Shown here: piece after piece, positions 52,824 to 62,340 of the stretch | Position numbering within the stretch: the stretch's first letter is position 1 | How the letters are laid out: each line of letters opens with the position of its first letter | Assembly (NCBI RefSeq): GCF_030409795.1 | Contig: NZ_JAUFQN010000019.1 | Location: 992,001-1,056,000 of the forward strand | From: Flavobacterium paronense | GTDB lineage: Bacteria; Bacteroidota; Bacteroidia; Flavobacteriales; Flavobacteriaceae | Reading direction: 5' to 3' | DNA: 64,000 bases | Position numbers and translations under genes: made by a program | Notes under the pieces: generated by a model | What the model saw: only the letters and a program-made list of their open reading frames with translations | Told to the model about the DNA's origin: nothing | Databases searched by the model: none

Positions 52824-54587
52824 TTATTCAACTTCAGTGGCAAACTGTGAATCATATAATTTTTTATAATAACCCTCTGTTTTGTTAACTAACTCTTGAT
52901 GCGTTCCTTCTTCTACAATCTGGCCTTTGTCCATTACAATAATTTTATCCGCTTTGATAATGGTTGCCAATCGATGCGCAATTACTATTGAAGTCCTGCC
53001 TTTGGTAATGGTTTCGGTAGCTTTTTGGATTAATTCTTCGCTGTAAGTATCAATAGAAGAAGTCGCTTCATCCAAAATCAAAATACTCGGATTACTCATG
53101 TAAGCCCGAAGAAAAGCAATTAGTTGACGCTGACCCGAAGACAGCATAACGCCACGTTCTTTTACATCATAGTCATAGCCGTTTGGCAGACTTTTTATGA
53201 ACTTGTGAATCCCGATTTTTTTGGCAGCCACAATTACATCTTCTCTAGTTATAGCTGGATTATTCAGCGTGATATTATTGTGAATGGTATCGGCAAAAAG
53301 AAAAACATCCTGAAGGACAATGGCAATTTGAGCACGTAAACTTTCCAACTGGAAATCATTAATATTTTCGTCATCAATGTAAATAGCACCCGAATTAATT
53401 TCGTAAAACCGATTTAAGAGATTGATAATGGTTGATTTTCCTGCACCTGTGGCACCAACAATAGCTATCGTTTCACCAGCATTGACTTTTAGATTGATTC
53501 CTTTCAGAACTTCTTCATTATCGATATAACCAAAGCGAACGTTTTCAAATTGAATATTTCCATGAAAATGACTAGCCGTTTTTGTTCCATCATGCTGAAC
53601 ATCACTGTCAGAATCTAAAATATCAAAAACACGGTTTGCCGAAATCATTCCCATTTGCATTTCGTTGAATTTATCAGCGATTTGGCGCAACGGATTGAAG
53701 AGCATTCCGATAAACATAGTATAAGAAATCATTTGACCAACTGTTGTAAATGGGTTTCCGTTTACAATTTGCATTCCGCCATATAAAATAATGGCTCCTA
53801 AGGTTATTGAAGAAATAATATCAGCAATGGGGAAGAAGATAGAGTTATAGAAAATAGTTTTAATCCAAGCATTGTTGTGTTTATTATTAATTTCTTTAAA
53901 CTTCTCATATTCTATTTCTTCTCGATTGAAAAGTTGCACAATCTTCATTCCGGTAACACGTTCCTGAATAAACGTATTCATGTTGGCTACTTGAGTTCTT
54001 ACTTCTTCAAAAGCAACTTGCATTTTGCGTTGAAAAATTCTTGTGATATAAACCAATATTGGAATGGCAATTACTACAATCATTGAAAGATGCCAGTTCA
54101 TGTAAAACATTACAATGATGCAAATGAACATCTTCATCAAATCACTAAAAATCATGAATAACCCTTGACTAAAGATTCGAGCGATTTGTTCAATATCAGA
54201 AACCGACCGAGTCACTAATTGCCCAACAGGTGCATTATCAAAATATTTCATTCTGAAACTCAACAAGTGTTTGAATAATTTTGTCCGAATATCTTTTATG
54301 ATATCTTGACCCAACCAGTTTGCCCAATATACAAAATAGAACTGTGAAATAGTTTCCAGTAAAAGCGAAATTCCCATTATTATCCCATAAATCAAAAGCC
54401 CTGATTTACTAGCTGTTTTGATGTATTTATCGACAGTTATTTCAAGTAAAAAAGGTCTTAATGCTGCAAATACAGATAGTGAAACAGCAAAGAAAATTAC
54501 GCCAAAATACCTGAATTTATAAGGCTTGGTATATTTTAAAATACGTTTAAATAAATTGGTATCAAATGCTTTTGCTTGCATAGTCAT
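52824..54587 (-). CDS. ABC exporter, fused permease and ATPase (MsbA/MdlB-like)
   Basis: A 587-aa half transporter: six membrane helices (about residues 20-310) and an ATPase domain with Walker A VGATGAGKSTIINLL (about 376), Q-loop, signature LSSGQRQLIAFLRAY (about 483) and Walker B ILILDEATSSID (about 503). It is the first gene of the seven-gene acylation operon, 3 nt before the FkbH gene. The start may be ATG 54587 or 54581. It could export the acyl acceptor, or be a general lipid flippase brought into the unit. Confidence 0.92.
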   Translation of the reverse strand: MTMQAKAFDTNLFKRILKYTKPYKFRYFGVIFFAVSLSVFAALRPFLLEITVDKYIKTASKSGLLIYGIIMGISLLLETISQFYFVYWANWLGQDIIKDIRTKLFKHLLSFRMKYFDNAPVGQLVTRSVSDIEQIARIFSQGLFMIFSDLMKMFICIIVMFYMNWHLSMIVVIAIPILVYITRIFQRKMQVAFEEVRTQVANMNTFIQERVTGMKIVQLFNREEIEYEKFKEINNKHNNAWIKTIFYNSIFFPIADIISSITLGAIILYGGMQIVNGNPFTTVGQMISYTMFIGMLFNPLRQIADKFNEMQMGMISANRVFDILDSDSDVQHDGTKTASHFHGNIQFENVRFGYIDNEEVLKGINLKVNAGETIAIVGATGAGKSTIINLLNRFYEINSGAIYIDDENINDFQLESLRAQIAIVLQDVFLFADTIHNNITLNNPAITREDVIVAAKKIGIHKFIKSLPNGYDYDVKERGVMLSSGQRQLIAFLRAYMSNPSILILDEATSSIDTYSEELIQKATETITKGRTSIVIAHRLATIIKADKIIVMDKGQIVEEGTHQELVNKTEGYYKKLYDSQFATEVE

Positions 54588-54627
54588 TGTGAGGAACGAA
54601 GCAATCCGTTCCTAAATTAATGTAAAG

Positions 54628-55395
54628 TTATTTTATATAGTTGTATTCAATTTTGGTTAAATATAATCCGTGTGCCGGAACTGAAAATCCAGCCTGATTT
54701 CGGTCTTTACTTAGTATTATTTTTTCAAAATCTGTTAAACTTATTTTTCCTGTTCCTATATTTATCATTGTTCCAACAATGGCTCGAACCATATTTCTCA
54801 AAAATCTATCGGCAGCAATGGTAAAAATCAGTTTGTTTCCCTCTTGTTTAGCTCCGCTTTGTTCGATTCTGCCTCGAGTCCAATGTGCTTCAAAAATAGC
54901 ACAATTAAAAGTTTTGACATCCGTATTTACCTTTGAAAAACATTCAAAGTCATTATGCTTAAAAAGTATTTGACAAGCTTCATTCATTTTATCTATATTC
55001 AATGGCAATTGCAACTGATAACTTCCGTCATTTTCAAATGGATCTTTCATCGTGTGAATATGATATTCATAAGTACGTTTCGTAGCATCAAAACGCGCAT
55101 GTGCATCATCAGCAACAGTTAAGATATTAAATACAACAATGTCTTTGGGTAAAAAGGAATTGAGTTTATGTACTAATTGTGGCACATCAATTTCGTTATC
55201 GAAATCAAAATGAGCATACATTTGTTTGGCATGAACACCAGTGTCAGTTCTTCCGGCGCCAACAATATCAATATCGGTTTTTAGTAATAATGACAAAGCT
55301 TTATTGAGAGTTTCTTGCACAGAATTAGCGCCAGGTTGATATTGCCAACCGTGGTATTTTGTTCCTTTATATGCTAATTCAATAAAATATCTCAA
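54628..55395 (-). CDS. truA: tRNA pseudouridine(38-40) synthase TruA
   Basis: A 255-aa pseudouridine synthase modifying positions 38-40 of the tRNA anticodon arm. The catalytic Asp is in GAGRTDTGVHA (Asp51). Also typical are LAYKGTKYHGWQYQPG (7-22) and FLRNMVRAIVGTMINIG. The start is a TTG codon (55393-55395): no ATG lies in frame before the upstream stop, and homologues begin with MRYFIEL-like sequence. It is 40 nt upstream of the ABC exporter and may be cotranscribed. Confidence 0.94.
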   Translation of the reverse strand: MRYFIELAYKGTKYHGWQYQPGANSVQETLNKALSLLLKTDIDIVGAGRTDTGVHAKQMYAHFDFDNEIDVPQLVHKLNSFLPKDIVVFNILTVADDAHARFDATKRTYEYHIHTMKDPFENDGSYQLQLPLNIDKMNEACQILFKHNDFECFSKVNTDVKTFNCAIFEAHWTRGRIEQSGAKQEGNKLIFTIAADRFLRNMVRAIVGTMINIGTGKISLTDFEKIILSKDRNQAGFSVPAHGLYLTKIEYNYIK

Positions 55396-55444
55396 TGTAA
55401 AAGCTGAAGAGTTTTTAAAGCCTCAAAGTTACAAAGTTTTTGTG

Positions 55445-55478
55445 TTGATGAAAGGTTAAAGTTTTTAATATAAATTTG
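55445..55478 (+). promoter_or_regulatory. Promoter of the phosphoesterase gene
   Basis: TTG at 55445-55447 and TAAATTTG at 55471-55478, 23-nt spacer; start expected near 55482. A possible TTG codon at 55476 lies inside the -7 box, so the ATG at 55497 is the true start. Confidence 0.6.
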
Positions 55479-55496
55479 CATTCACAATTCTATTCC

Positions 55497-55991
55497 ATGA
55501 AAAAAATCCTTCTTCTTTCCGACACGCACAGTCATATTGATGATACTATTTTAAAGTATGTTCATCAAGCTGACGAAGTTTGGCATGCCGGTGATGTTGG
55601 AGATTTGAAAGTAACAGATACTATAAAATCATTGAAACCATTGAGAGCAGTTTATGGCAATATTGATGATGACAAAGCCAGGATGGAGTTTCCACTAAAC
55701 AATCGGTTTCTTTGTGAAGATGTCGATGTTTGGATTACGCACATTGGTGGTTATCCCGGAAAATACAATCAAAATATTCGAACTGAAATTCAAAGCAATC
55801 CGCCTAAGCTTTTTATTTGTGGACATTCGCACATATTAAAAGTGCAATTTGATAAGAATTTAAATCTTTTGCACATGAATCCTGGAGCTTGCGGACTTTA
55901 TGGTTTTCATCAAGTGAGAACGATGTTGCGTTTTGAAATAGATGGCGGTAAAATCCAGAATCTGGAAATTATAGAAATAGGGAAGAAATAA
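55497..55991 (+). CDS. YfcE/MJ0936-type metallophosphoesterase
   Basis: A 164-aa calcineurin-like phosphoesterase. Metal ligands: LLSDTHSH (Asp/His, 6-13), HAGDVGD (about 30-36), YGNIDD (about 54-59), and GHSHIL (about 104-109). The short form without extra domains fits YfcE-like phosphodiesterases. Start chosen at the ATG at 55497 on promoter grounds. It lies between truA and the DUF4293 gene, an order kept in many Bacteroidota. Confidence 0.9.
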   Translation: MKKILLLSDTHSHIDDTILKYVHQADEVWHAGDVGDLKVTDTIKSLKPLRAVYGNIDDDKARMEFPLNNRFLCEDVDVWITHIGGYPGKYNQNIRTEIQSNPPKLFICGHSHILKVQFDKNLNLLHMNPGACGLYGFHQVRTMLRFEIDGGKIQNLEIIEIGKK

Positions 55992-56022
55992 AAAACCCGT
56001 CTTTTTAACGAGACGGGCTTTT
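55992..56022. terminator. Bidirectional terminator (CCCGTCT/AGACGGG)
   Basis: A 7-bp GC-rich stem with A/T tracts on both sides lies directly after the phosphoesterase stop and about 30 nt after the end of the DUF4293 gene on the other strand. Confidence 0.8.
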
Positions 56023-56050
56023 CGCAGCACTAAAAACTAAGTTTATAGGT

Positions 56051-56458
56051 TTATCGCAATCGATCCACAGATTTTACGAGATCTTCGTCCTTTTTTATGG
56101 CTTTGTTGGCCAAAACCAAAATTACGATAGAAAAAATAGGTAAGAACATCCCAACACCCTTCTCAGAAATAGCTGTTTCTCCAGATGCAGTTAGTGTTCG
56201 ATACACAAATAATCCTAATAAAATTAAATTCAATATCATATTCAATCTGCCCATGACAAATTGTTGTTGTCTTTTTTTGTGTGATAAAATGCTTAATAAC
56301 GATAGTGTTGTACTTAATCCAAACAGTGAAACATAAACCATATCTATCATGAAATAAAAAGGTTTTCCAGCTGCATCTTTCCATAACGGAAACACAAATG
56401 GTAAAACGCCGGTTATGATAAGGCAAGCAATCAAATAATAAGTTTGAACTCTAAACAT
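56051..56458 (-). CDS. DUF4293 membrane protein
   Basis: A 135-aa protein with four membrane helices (about residues 7-27, 38-60, 75-95, 103-122), starting RVQTYYLIACLIITG and ending with a charged tail KKDEDLVKSVDRLR. The helix pattern and RQQQFVMGRLN loop match the DUF4293 family, which in Bacteroidota stands next to rho. Function unknown. Divergent from rho. Confidence 0.82.
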   Translation of the reverse strand: MFRVQTYYLIACLIITGVLPFVFPLWKDAAGKPFYFMIDMVYVSLFGLSTTLSLLSILSHKKRQQQFVMGRLNMILNLILLGLFVYRTLTASGETAISEKGVGMFLPIFSIVILVLANKAIKKDEDLVKSVDRLR

Positions 56459-56645
56459 CTCTTTTTTGAATAATCTGATGCAAAAATAAAGTTTCTTTTT
56501 AAAAAAATACTATTGCATGATAAAATATTATTTGTATTATTGCATAACAAATCCGTAAGAACTTCATCAATCGGATTATTCTAAGCATTAAAATCTACCT
56601 TCATTTTTACATTCCATCATAACGATTACGATATAAATACTATTT

Positions 56646-58385
56646 ATGTTTAACATTTCAGCCCTCAAAGAAATGAAGCTTGCTGAGCTTCAAGAAATTG
56701 CCAAATTAGCCAAAACAATTAAAGTCGCTGGTGCCAAAAAAGATACGCTTATTGCCCAAATTTTAGAACATCAGGATAAAAATGCTGAAGCTACTAAACC
56801 AGCGGTTACTAAAGAAAAACCAGTAGATACTAAAGCTAAGCGAGTTCGTATTGCACCCGAAACAAATAAGTCTGCTGAACCAATTCAGAACGATTTATTT
56901 GCTGAAGACTCGAGCCTTAGCCAACAGCCAGAGCAAACAATAGCTGAAAAAATCGAAGACAAACCAGCTTTTCAAAGTAAGAACCCAAAATTCAAGAAAC
57001 CAGTCTTTGAAAAAAAGAATAATAATGCTACACAAATAACTTCAGAAGAACAACCAACCGAAAGCGGTTTAGAAGTTATAGAAAAACCAGCGGTAGACCA
57101 GTCAGAAACCAATCCTAATCAAAATAATGATGGCAATCAGGCTCAAAAACCAAAGCATCATAACCCGAATCAAAATGGGAACAATGGAAATGGGAACGCC
57201 AATGCAAATAACAACAATCCAAATTTTAAAGGTAAAAAACAAAATAATTTCAGGGATTCAGATTTTGAATTTGATGGAATAATTGAAAGTGAAGGCGTTC
57301 TCGAAATGATGCCTGATGGCTATGGTTTCCTTCGTTCTTCCGATTACAATTATTTGGCTTCACCAGATGATATTTATCTTTCAACATCACAAATCAGATT
57401 GTTTGGATTAAAAACAGGAGATACCGTAAAAGGTGTAGTTCGACCTCCAAAAGAAGGCGAGAAGTTCTTCCCTTTAGTAAAGGTTTTAAAAATTAACGGA
57501 CATGATCCGCAAGTGGTTCGAGATAGAGTCTCATTCGAACATTTAACCCCAATATTTCCGCAGGAAAAATTTAATATAGCCGAAAAACAAGCAAGTGTTT
57601 CTACCCGTATTATAGATTTATTTTCTCCAATAGGAAAAGGACAACGTGGAATGATAGTAGCACAACCAAAAACGGGTAAAACAATGTTGTTGAAAGACAT
57701 TGCCAACGCCATTGCTGCCAATCATCCTGAAGTTTATTTAATCGTTTTACTGATTGATGAACGTCCTGAAGAAGTTACCGATATGCAACGTAGCGTACGT
57801 GGCGAAGTTATTGCTTCCACTTTTGACCGTGAACCACAAGAACACGTAAAAATTGCAAATATCGTTCTCGAGAAATCAAAACGTTTGGTAGAATGCGGTC
57901 ATGATGTTGTGATTTTATTAGATTCTATTACACGTTTAGCCAGAGCATATAATACAGTGCAACCGGCATCCGGAAAAGTACTTTCGGGTGGAGTTGATGC
58001 CAATGCGTTGCAGAAACCAAAACGTTTCTTTGGAGCGGCACGTAATGTAGAAAATGGTGGTTCATTAAGTATCATCGCCACGGCATTAACCGAAACAGGT
58101 TCTAAAATGGACGAAGTTATCTTTGAAGAATTTAAAGGAACCGGTAACATGGAATTACAATTGGATAGAAAAATCGCCAACCGCAGAATTTTCCCTGCTA
58201 TCGATTTGACCTCTTCAAGTACACGACGAGATGATTTATTATTAGATCCAAATACACTTAAACGCATGTGGATACTGCGTAAATTCCTTGCCGATATGAA
58301 TCCAGTGGAAGCAATGGACACTATTAATGATAAGATTAAGAAAACCCGAAACAACGAGGAATTCCTCATCTCGATGAATGACTAA
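56646..58385 (+). CDS. rho: Transcription termination factor Rho with disordered insertion
   Basis: A 579-aa RNA-dependent helicase, about 160 residues longer than E. coli Rho. A SAP-like N-terminal helix pair (1-45, [18 protein letters not shown]) is followed by a long low-complexity region (about 45-200) rich in Lys/Glu/Pro, then in Asn/Gln/Gly (about 155-198). The cold-shock RNA-binding domain is at about 212-290 ([19 protein letters not shown]). The ATPase has Walker [10 protein letters not shown] (about 340), Walker [11 protein letters not shown] and the Q/R loops. The extra region probably adds RNA binding or self-association. The leader is long (about 100-180 nt), as in autoregulated rho genes. 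Confidence 0.96.
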   Translation: MFNISALKEMKLAELQEIAKLAKTIKVAGAKKDTLIAQILEHQDKNAEATKPAVTKEKPVDTKAKRVRIAPETNKSAEPIQNDLFAEDSSLSQQPEQTIAEKIEDKPAFQSKNPKFKKPVFEKKNNNATQITSEEQPTESGLEVIEKPAVDQSETNPNQNNDGNQAQKPKHHNPNQNGNNGNGNANANNNNPNFKGKKQNNFRDSDFEFDGIIESEGVLEMMPDGYGFLRSSDYNYLASPDDIYLSTSQIRLFGLKTGDTVKGVVRPPKEGEKFFPLVKVLKINGHDPQVVRDRVSFEHLTPIFPQEKFNIAEKQASVSTRIIDLFSPIGKGQRGMIVAQPKTGKTMLLKDIANAIAANHPEVYLIVLLIDERPEEVTDMQRSVRGEVIASTFDREPQEHVKIANIVLEKSKRLVECGHDVVILLDSITRLARAYNTVQPASGKVLSGGVDANALQKPKRFFGAARNVENGGSLSIIATALTETGSKMDEVIFEEFKGTGNMELQLDRKIANRRIFPAIDLTSSSTRRDDLLLDPNTLKRMWILRKFLADMNPVEAMDTINDKIKKTRNNEEFLISMND

Positions 58386-58389
58386 TATA

Positions 58390-58421
58390 AAATCCCAGCT
58401 TAACGGTTGGGATTTTTTTTG
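58390..58421 (+). terminator. rho terminator
   Basis: AAATCCCA, an 8-10-nt loop, TGGGATT and a T8 tract directly after the rho stop. Confidence 0.8.
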
Positions 58422-58577
58422 TAAAAAAATGTCATCTTGTCATGCAATTTTCCCAATAAACATTCAAAAACTGACAATTTATTTTCATATGCTGCTTGGC
58501 ATAGTAGTTGACTTTGGAGAAAGCAAGTTTAAAAAAACAAACTAAACACAGACTAAAAAATATAAAAATTAAAAAAA

Positions 58578-60464
58578 ATGGGAAAAATAATTGGAATTGA
58601 TTTGGGTACAACCAACTCGTGCGTTTCAGTAATGGAAGGACAAGAAGCTGTAGTTATACCAAATTCAGAAGGAAAAAGAACAACACCATCTATCATCGCT
58701 TTTGTAGAAGGTGGAGAAATTAAAGTTGGTGATCCTGCAAAAAGACAAGCAGTAACTAATCCAACAAAAACAGTTGGTTCTATCAAACGTTTTATGGGGC
58801 ACACTTTTGCTGAAACTATTGACGAAGCTAAAAAAGTGCCTTACAGCGTTGTAAAAGGAGACAACAATACACCACGTGTGGATATTGATGGTCGTTTATA
58901 CACACCACAAGAATTGTCAGCTATGACACTTCAAAAAATGAAAAAAACAGCAGAAGATTATTTAGGTCAAACTGTAACAGAGGCTGTTATTACGGTTCCA
59001 GCTTACTTTAATGATGCGCAACGTCAGGCTACAAAAGAAGCTGGTGAAATTGCAGGTCTTAAAGTAATGAGAATTATTAATGAGCCAACTGCTGCGGCAT
59101 TAGCTTACGGATTAGACAAAAAAGGAAAAGACCAAAAAATTGCAGTTTACGATTTAGGTGGTGGTACTTTTGATATTTCTATCCTTGAATTAGGTGATGG
59201 AGTTTTCGAAGTATTATCTACAAATGGTGATACACACTTAGGTGGAGATGACTTTGACCAAACCATCATTGATTGGTTGGCAGACGAATTCAAATCGGAA
59301 GAAGGAATTGATTTGCGTTTAGATCCAATGTCATTACAAAGAATTAAAGAAGCTGCTGAAAAAGCGAAAATCGAATTGTCATCTTCTGCTGAAACAGAAA
59401 TCAATTTGCCTTACGTTACAGCTACGGCTTCTGGACCAAAACACTTAGTGAAAAAATTGACAAGAGCTAAATTTGAGCAATTATCAGATTCTTTAGTAAA
59501 ACGTTCAATGGAACCGGTTGCTAAAGCATTAAAAGATGCAGGATTATCTACTTCAGATATTGACGAAGTTATCTTAGTTGGAGGTTCTACAAGAATGCCA
59601 AGAATTGCTGACGAAGTTGAAAAATTCTTTGGTAAAAAAGCATCAAAAGGAGTAAACCCTGATGAAGTTGTAGCCATTGGAGCTGCGATTCAAGGTGGTG
59701 TTTTATCTGGAGATGTTAAAGATGTATTGTTATTAGACGTTACACCTTTATCTCTAGGTATCGAAACTATGGGTAATGTGATGACTAAATTAATCGAGTC
59801 AAACACAACGATCCCAACTAAAAAATCGCAAGTATTCTCTACTGCTGCCGATAATCAACCAAGTGTTGAAATCCATGTATTGCAAGGAGAAAGAACGATG
59901 GCTGCAGATAACAAAACAATTGGTCGTTTCCACTTAGATGGAATTCCACCAGCACCAAGAGGTGTTCCTCAAATCGAAGTTACTTTTGATATTGATGCTA
60001 ATGGTATCATCAAAGTTTCGGCTACTGATAAAGGAACAGGAAAATCACATGACATCCGTATCGAAGCTTCATCTGGCTTGACCGCTGAAGAAATCGAAAG
60101 AATGAAAAAAGATGCTGAAATGAATGCTGATGCAGACAGAATTGCAAAAGAAAGAGCAGAGAAATTGAACGAAGCTGACAGTATGATTTTCCAAACAGAA
60201 AGTCAATTGAAAGAGTTGGCAGATAAAATTTCTGACGACCATAAAGTAGCAATTGAATTAGCTTTAACAGAATTGAGAATGGCACATCAAAACCAAGATT
60301 TGGAAGCTATTCAAAAAGGTCTTGACAATGTAAATGCCGCGTGGAAAACAGCTACCGAAGCAATGTATGCTCAAGGCGAAGCAGGTCAGGCTCAAGAAGC
60401 ACAACCACAAGCAGATACTTCAGGAGATAATACACAAGATGTAGAATTCGAAGAAGTGAAGTAA
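58578..60464 (+). CDS. dnaK: Molecular chaperone DnaK (Hsp70)
   Basis: A 628-aa ATP-dependent chaperone. ATPase domain: [18 protein letters not shown] (4-21), [19 protein letters not shown] (about 190-208) and [13 protein letters not shown] (about 333-345). The substrate-binding beta domain starts after [20 protein letters not shown]. The helical lid ends in a Gln/Ala-rich tail and the conserved acidic DVEFEEVK. Typical length. No dnaJ/grpE in the window; no CIRCE element upstream. Single gene with a strong terminator. Confidence 0.98.
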   Translation: MGKIIGIDLGTTNSCVSVMEGQEAVVIPNSEGKRTTPSIIAFVEGGEIKVGDPAKRQAVTNPTKTVGSIKRFMGHTFAETIDEAKKVPYSVVKGDNNTPRVDIDGRLYTPQELSAMTLQKMKKTAEDYLGQTVTEAVITVPAYFNDAQRQATKEAGEIAGLKVMRIINEPTAAALAYGLDKKGKDQKIAVYDLGGGTFDISILELGDGVFEVLSTNGDTHLGGDDFDQTIIDWLADEFKSEEGIDLRLDPMSLQRIKEAAEKAKIELSSSAETEINLPYVTATASGPKHLVKKLTRAKFEQLSDSLVKRSMEPVAKALKDAGLSTSDIDEVILVGGSTRMPRIADEVEKFFGKKASKGVNPDEVVAIGAAIQGGVLSGDVKDVLLLDVTPLSLGIETMGNVMTKLIESNTTIPTKKSQVFSTAADNQPSVEIHVLQGERTMAADNKTIGRFHLDGIPPAPRGVPQIEVTFDIDANGIIKVSATDKGTGKSHDIRIEASSGLTAEEIERMKKDAEMNADADRIAKERAEKLNEADSMIFQTESQLKELADKISDDHKVAIELALTELRMAHQNQDLEAIQKGLDNVNAAWKTATEAMYAQGEAGQAQEAQPQADTSGDNTQDVEFEEVK

Positions 60465-60488
60465 TTTAATCAGGTATTAAGTTCAGAA

Positions 60489-60521
60489 GAAACCGAGTAA
60501 GCAATTACTCGGTTTTTTTTT
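60489..60521 (+). terminator. dnaK terminator
   Basis: AAACCGAGTAA, loop GCAA, TTACTCGGTTT plus a T-tract: perfect stem after dnaK. Confidence 0.92.
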
Positions 60522-60550
60522 AACATATATCAAATAAATTATTTTGTACA

Positions 60551-60581
60551 TTGGCTATCTATTTTTAACCTATTATTTTTG
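60551..60581 (+). promoter_or_regulatory. Strong-consensus promoter abutting the next ATG
   Basis: TTG at 60551-60553, a 20-nt spacer and TATTTTTG at 60574-60581 match the consensus. The ATG at 60584 begins only 2 nt after the -7 box, so the transcript should be leaderless or nearly so. Confidence 0.65.
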
Positions 60582-60583
60582 CT

Positions 60584-61147
60584 ATGAAAAAAATCATTTT
60601 GTTTGTTTGTTTTGCTTTGTTGAGTTTTAACGGTTTTAGCCAAAAAAAGAAAACAACAACAACTTCAGCCTTACCCAAAATTGATAACTTGCAAGTTGAA
60701 ATTAAAAACGAAAATTTTCAGGTTACGATTAGTGAAAAAGGGAAAACCAATGATGCCATGATTGTAAAAGCAGTTGATGCTGCATTTGCCCCTAAAGATT
60801 GTAAATTGAGTTCCTTTACGGCAAGTGGAGTTAAATTGTATTTACTTACATGGACAGAACTTAGCACTATTAAATCACCAAAAAAAACTGAAGATAAAAC
60901 CACAATCTATTCTGTAATCTATGAAATTACATCCAAGAAACAAGTCTATTCCAATTATCAATTAACGAATCATATTACTGAGATAGTATCTTTGGGCGGC
61001 ACAGGCGCTTCCGAAACACAGGAAAAAATGAGAAGAGAAGGTTTTGAGTTTGTATTAAATCCAGACGGCTCAATAACCCAGAAGAATAAAACCCAACAAA
61101 CCACCTATGTTTACGACAAAGACAAAATGGAGTTTAAGAAGAAATAA
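60584..61147 (+). CDS. Secreted protein of unknown function
   Basis: A 187-aa protein with a signal peptide (MKKIILFVCFALLSFNGFSQ) followed by a Lys/Thr run (KKKTTTTSA). The mature domain (about 35-175) alternates short strands and ends in a basic tail (DKDKMEFKKK). I do not recognise the family. The start ATG is unambiguous because of the signal peptide, yet it lies 2 nt from a good -7 box. Confidence 0.75.
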   Translation: MKKIILFVCFALLSFNGFSQKKKTTTTSALPKIDNLQVEIKNENFQVTISEKGKTNDAMIVKAVDAAFAPKDCKLSSFTASGVKLYLLTWTELSTIKSPKKTEDKTTIYSVIYEITSKKQVYSNYQLTNHITEIVSLGGTGASETQEKMRREGFEFVLNPDGSITQKNKTQQTTYVYDKDKMEFKKK

Positions 61148-61179
61148 AAAAATCCTCTCATTTTTGAGAGGATTTTTTG
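61146..61179. terminator. Bidirectional terminator
   Basis: AAAAAATCCTCTCA, loop TTTT, TGAGAGGATTTTTT: perfect stem between the convergent unknown secreted gene and the cyclotransferase gene. Confidence 0.92.
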
Positions 61180-61196
61180 TTAAATCTGTTTACTCT

Positions 61197-62255
61197 TTAC
61201 TCTGAAACTTTTATCTCAAATGTTTTATCCCAGTTTTTACCAGTAACGAAGATGGTTTTTGTCTTTTTGTTGTAGGCTATTCCGTTTAAAACATCAGCTT
61301 TCGGATTCTTTATTTGAGCTTTTAAAGCGGTTAAATCCAATACACCTTCAACAGCACCTGTTTGTGGATTTATTACAGCAATTGCATCTTTTGTCCAGAT
61401 GTTACCATAGATTTTTCCGTTAATCCATTCCAATTCATTGACCGCTTTAATTTTACTGTCGTTAGTATATACGTTGATAAAATCAATCATTTTTTGTGTT
61501 TCCGGATTCATGGTCCAAATCTTTTCTGTACCGTCTGATTGATAAATGTTCTTTCCGTCATTCGTCATTCCCCAACCTTCAATATTCTTATCGAAATTAA
61601 ATTCTTTAAGTTTCTTCATTGTTGAAGCATCATAAATAAATCCGACCTTACTTTGCCAAGTCAATTCATAAAGTTTATTATTCAAAACCGTAATCCCTTC
61701 ACCAAAATGTTTTTGATCTATTACCACTTTTTTATAGGTCTTTCCCGTTTTATAGTTAATCTTAGCAACATACGAAATATTACCGCCTGAACCTGAACCG
61801 GTACTTTCCATTAAAGTATCGTTGTAAAATTCAAATCCTTCTGTAAAAGCATTGATATCGTGTGGATATGTATTGACAATGGTATATTTCAATAATTTTG
61901 GTACAACTCCCGAAGCTACTTCAACTCTGGTTTTAGTCGAAACTGTATCGCCTTCATAATAAACTAAAGCTTTCACATTTTGATACCCTAACTTTTTACC
62001 GCTCAAGTCCAAGGTAAATTTACCATTGCCTTTCACAGATGAAATTCTTTTGTCATTTACAAAGTAGGCAACACTATCAATGGTTTTGTTTTTGGTATTC
62101 AATAAGGTTAAATCAACTTTATCGGTTGCTTGATACATTGGTTTTAAGGCAGTATCATCAAAGCTAAAATAGTTTTCTTTATCGTGTTGACTATCGCCGC
62201 AACTAGCAATGTTTATAGCTAATAAAATGGTAATTAATGGATTATAAAGTTTCAT
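61197..62255 (-). CDS. Glutaminyl-peptide cyclotransferase (plant/bacterial type), lipoprotein
   Basis: A 352-aa predicted lipoprotein (lipobox NIASC, Cys near 19). Residues about 130-350 form a five-bladed propeller of the Glu_cyclase_2 family: YPHDINAFTEGFEFYNDTLMES (about 132), HFGEGITVLNNKLYELTWQ (about 183-201), GWGMTNDGKNIYQSDGT (about 225), VNELEWINGKIYGNIW (about 270-285) and VLNGIAYNKKTKTIFVTGKNWDK near the end. The family forms N-terminal pyroglutamate on proteins, here in the periplasm. Residues 20-125 are an extra beta domain. Confidence 0.9.
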   Translation of the reverse strand: MKLYNPLITILLAINIASCGDSQHDKENYFSFDDTALKPMYQATDKVDLTLLNTKNKTIDSVAYFVNDKRISSVKGNGKFTLDLSGKKLGYQNVKALVYYEGDTVSTKTRVEVASGVVPKLLKYTIVNTYPHDINAFTEGFEFYNDTLMESTGSGSGGNISYVAKINYKTGKTYKKVVIDQKHFGEGITVLNNKLYELTWQSKVGFIYDASTMKKLKEFNFDKNIEGWGMTNDGKNIYQSDGTEKIWTMNPETQKMIDFINVYTNDSKIKAVNELEWINGKIYGNIWTKDAIAVINPQTGAVEGVLDLTALKAQIKNPKADVLNGIAYNKKTKTIFVTGKNWDKTFEIKVSE

Positions 62256-62307
62256 TTTGTATTATTAATTTTTCACTCACAAATATATTTATATTGCTCT
62301 TAAATTC

Positions 62308-62337
62308 TTGCAAAAAAATAAAAAGATTGTATATTTG
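62308..62337 (+). promoter_or_regulatory. SRP RNA promoter
   Basis: TTG (62308-62310), 19-nt spacer, TATATTTG (62330-62337). The RNA should begin at about 62341, four bases after the box, which calibrates start-site distance for other promoters in the window. Confidence 0.75.
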
Positions 62338-62340
62338 CAA

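Noticed and set aside
55476..55496. TTG start for the phosphoesterase
   Set aside because: The codon is inside the TAAATTTG promoter box, so it would not be transcribed.
58386..58577. CIRCE or other heat-shock operator upstream of dnaK
   Set aside because: No TTAGCACTC-N9-GAGTGCTAA inverted repeat or similar element is present.
59147..59677. Long antisense reading frames inside dnaK, rho, typA and the carboxylase genes
   Set aside because: They mirror strongly conserved coding sequence on the other strand, lack promoters and resemble no protein family.
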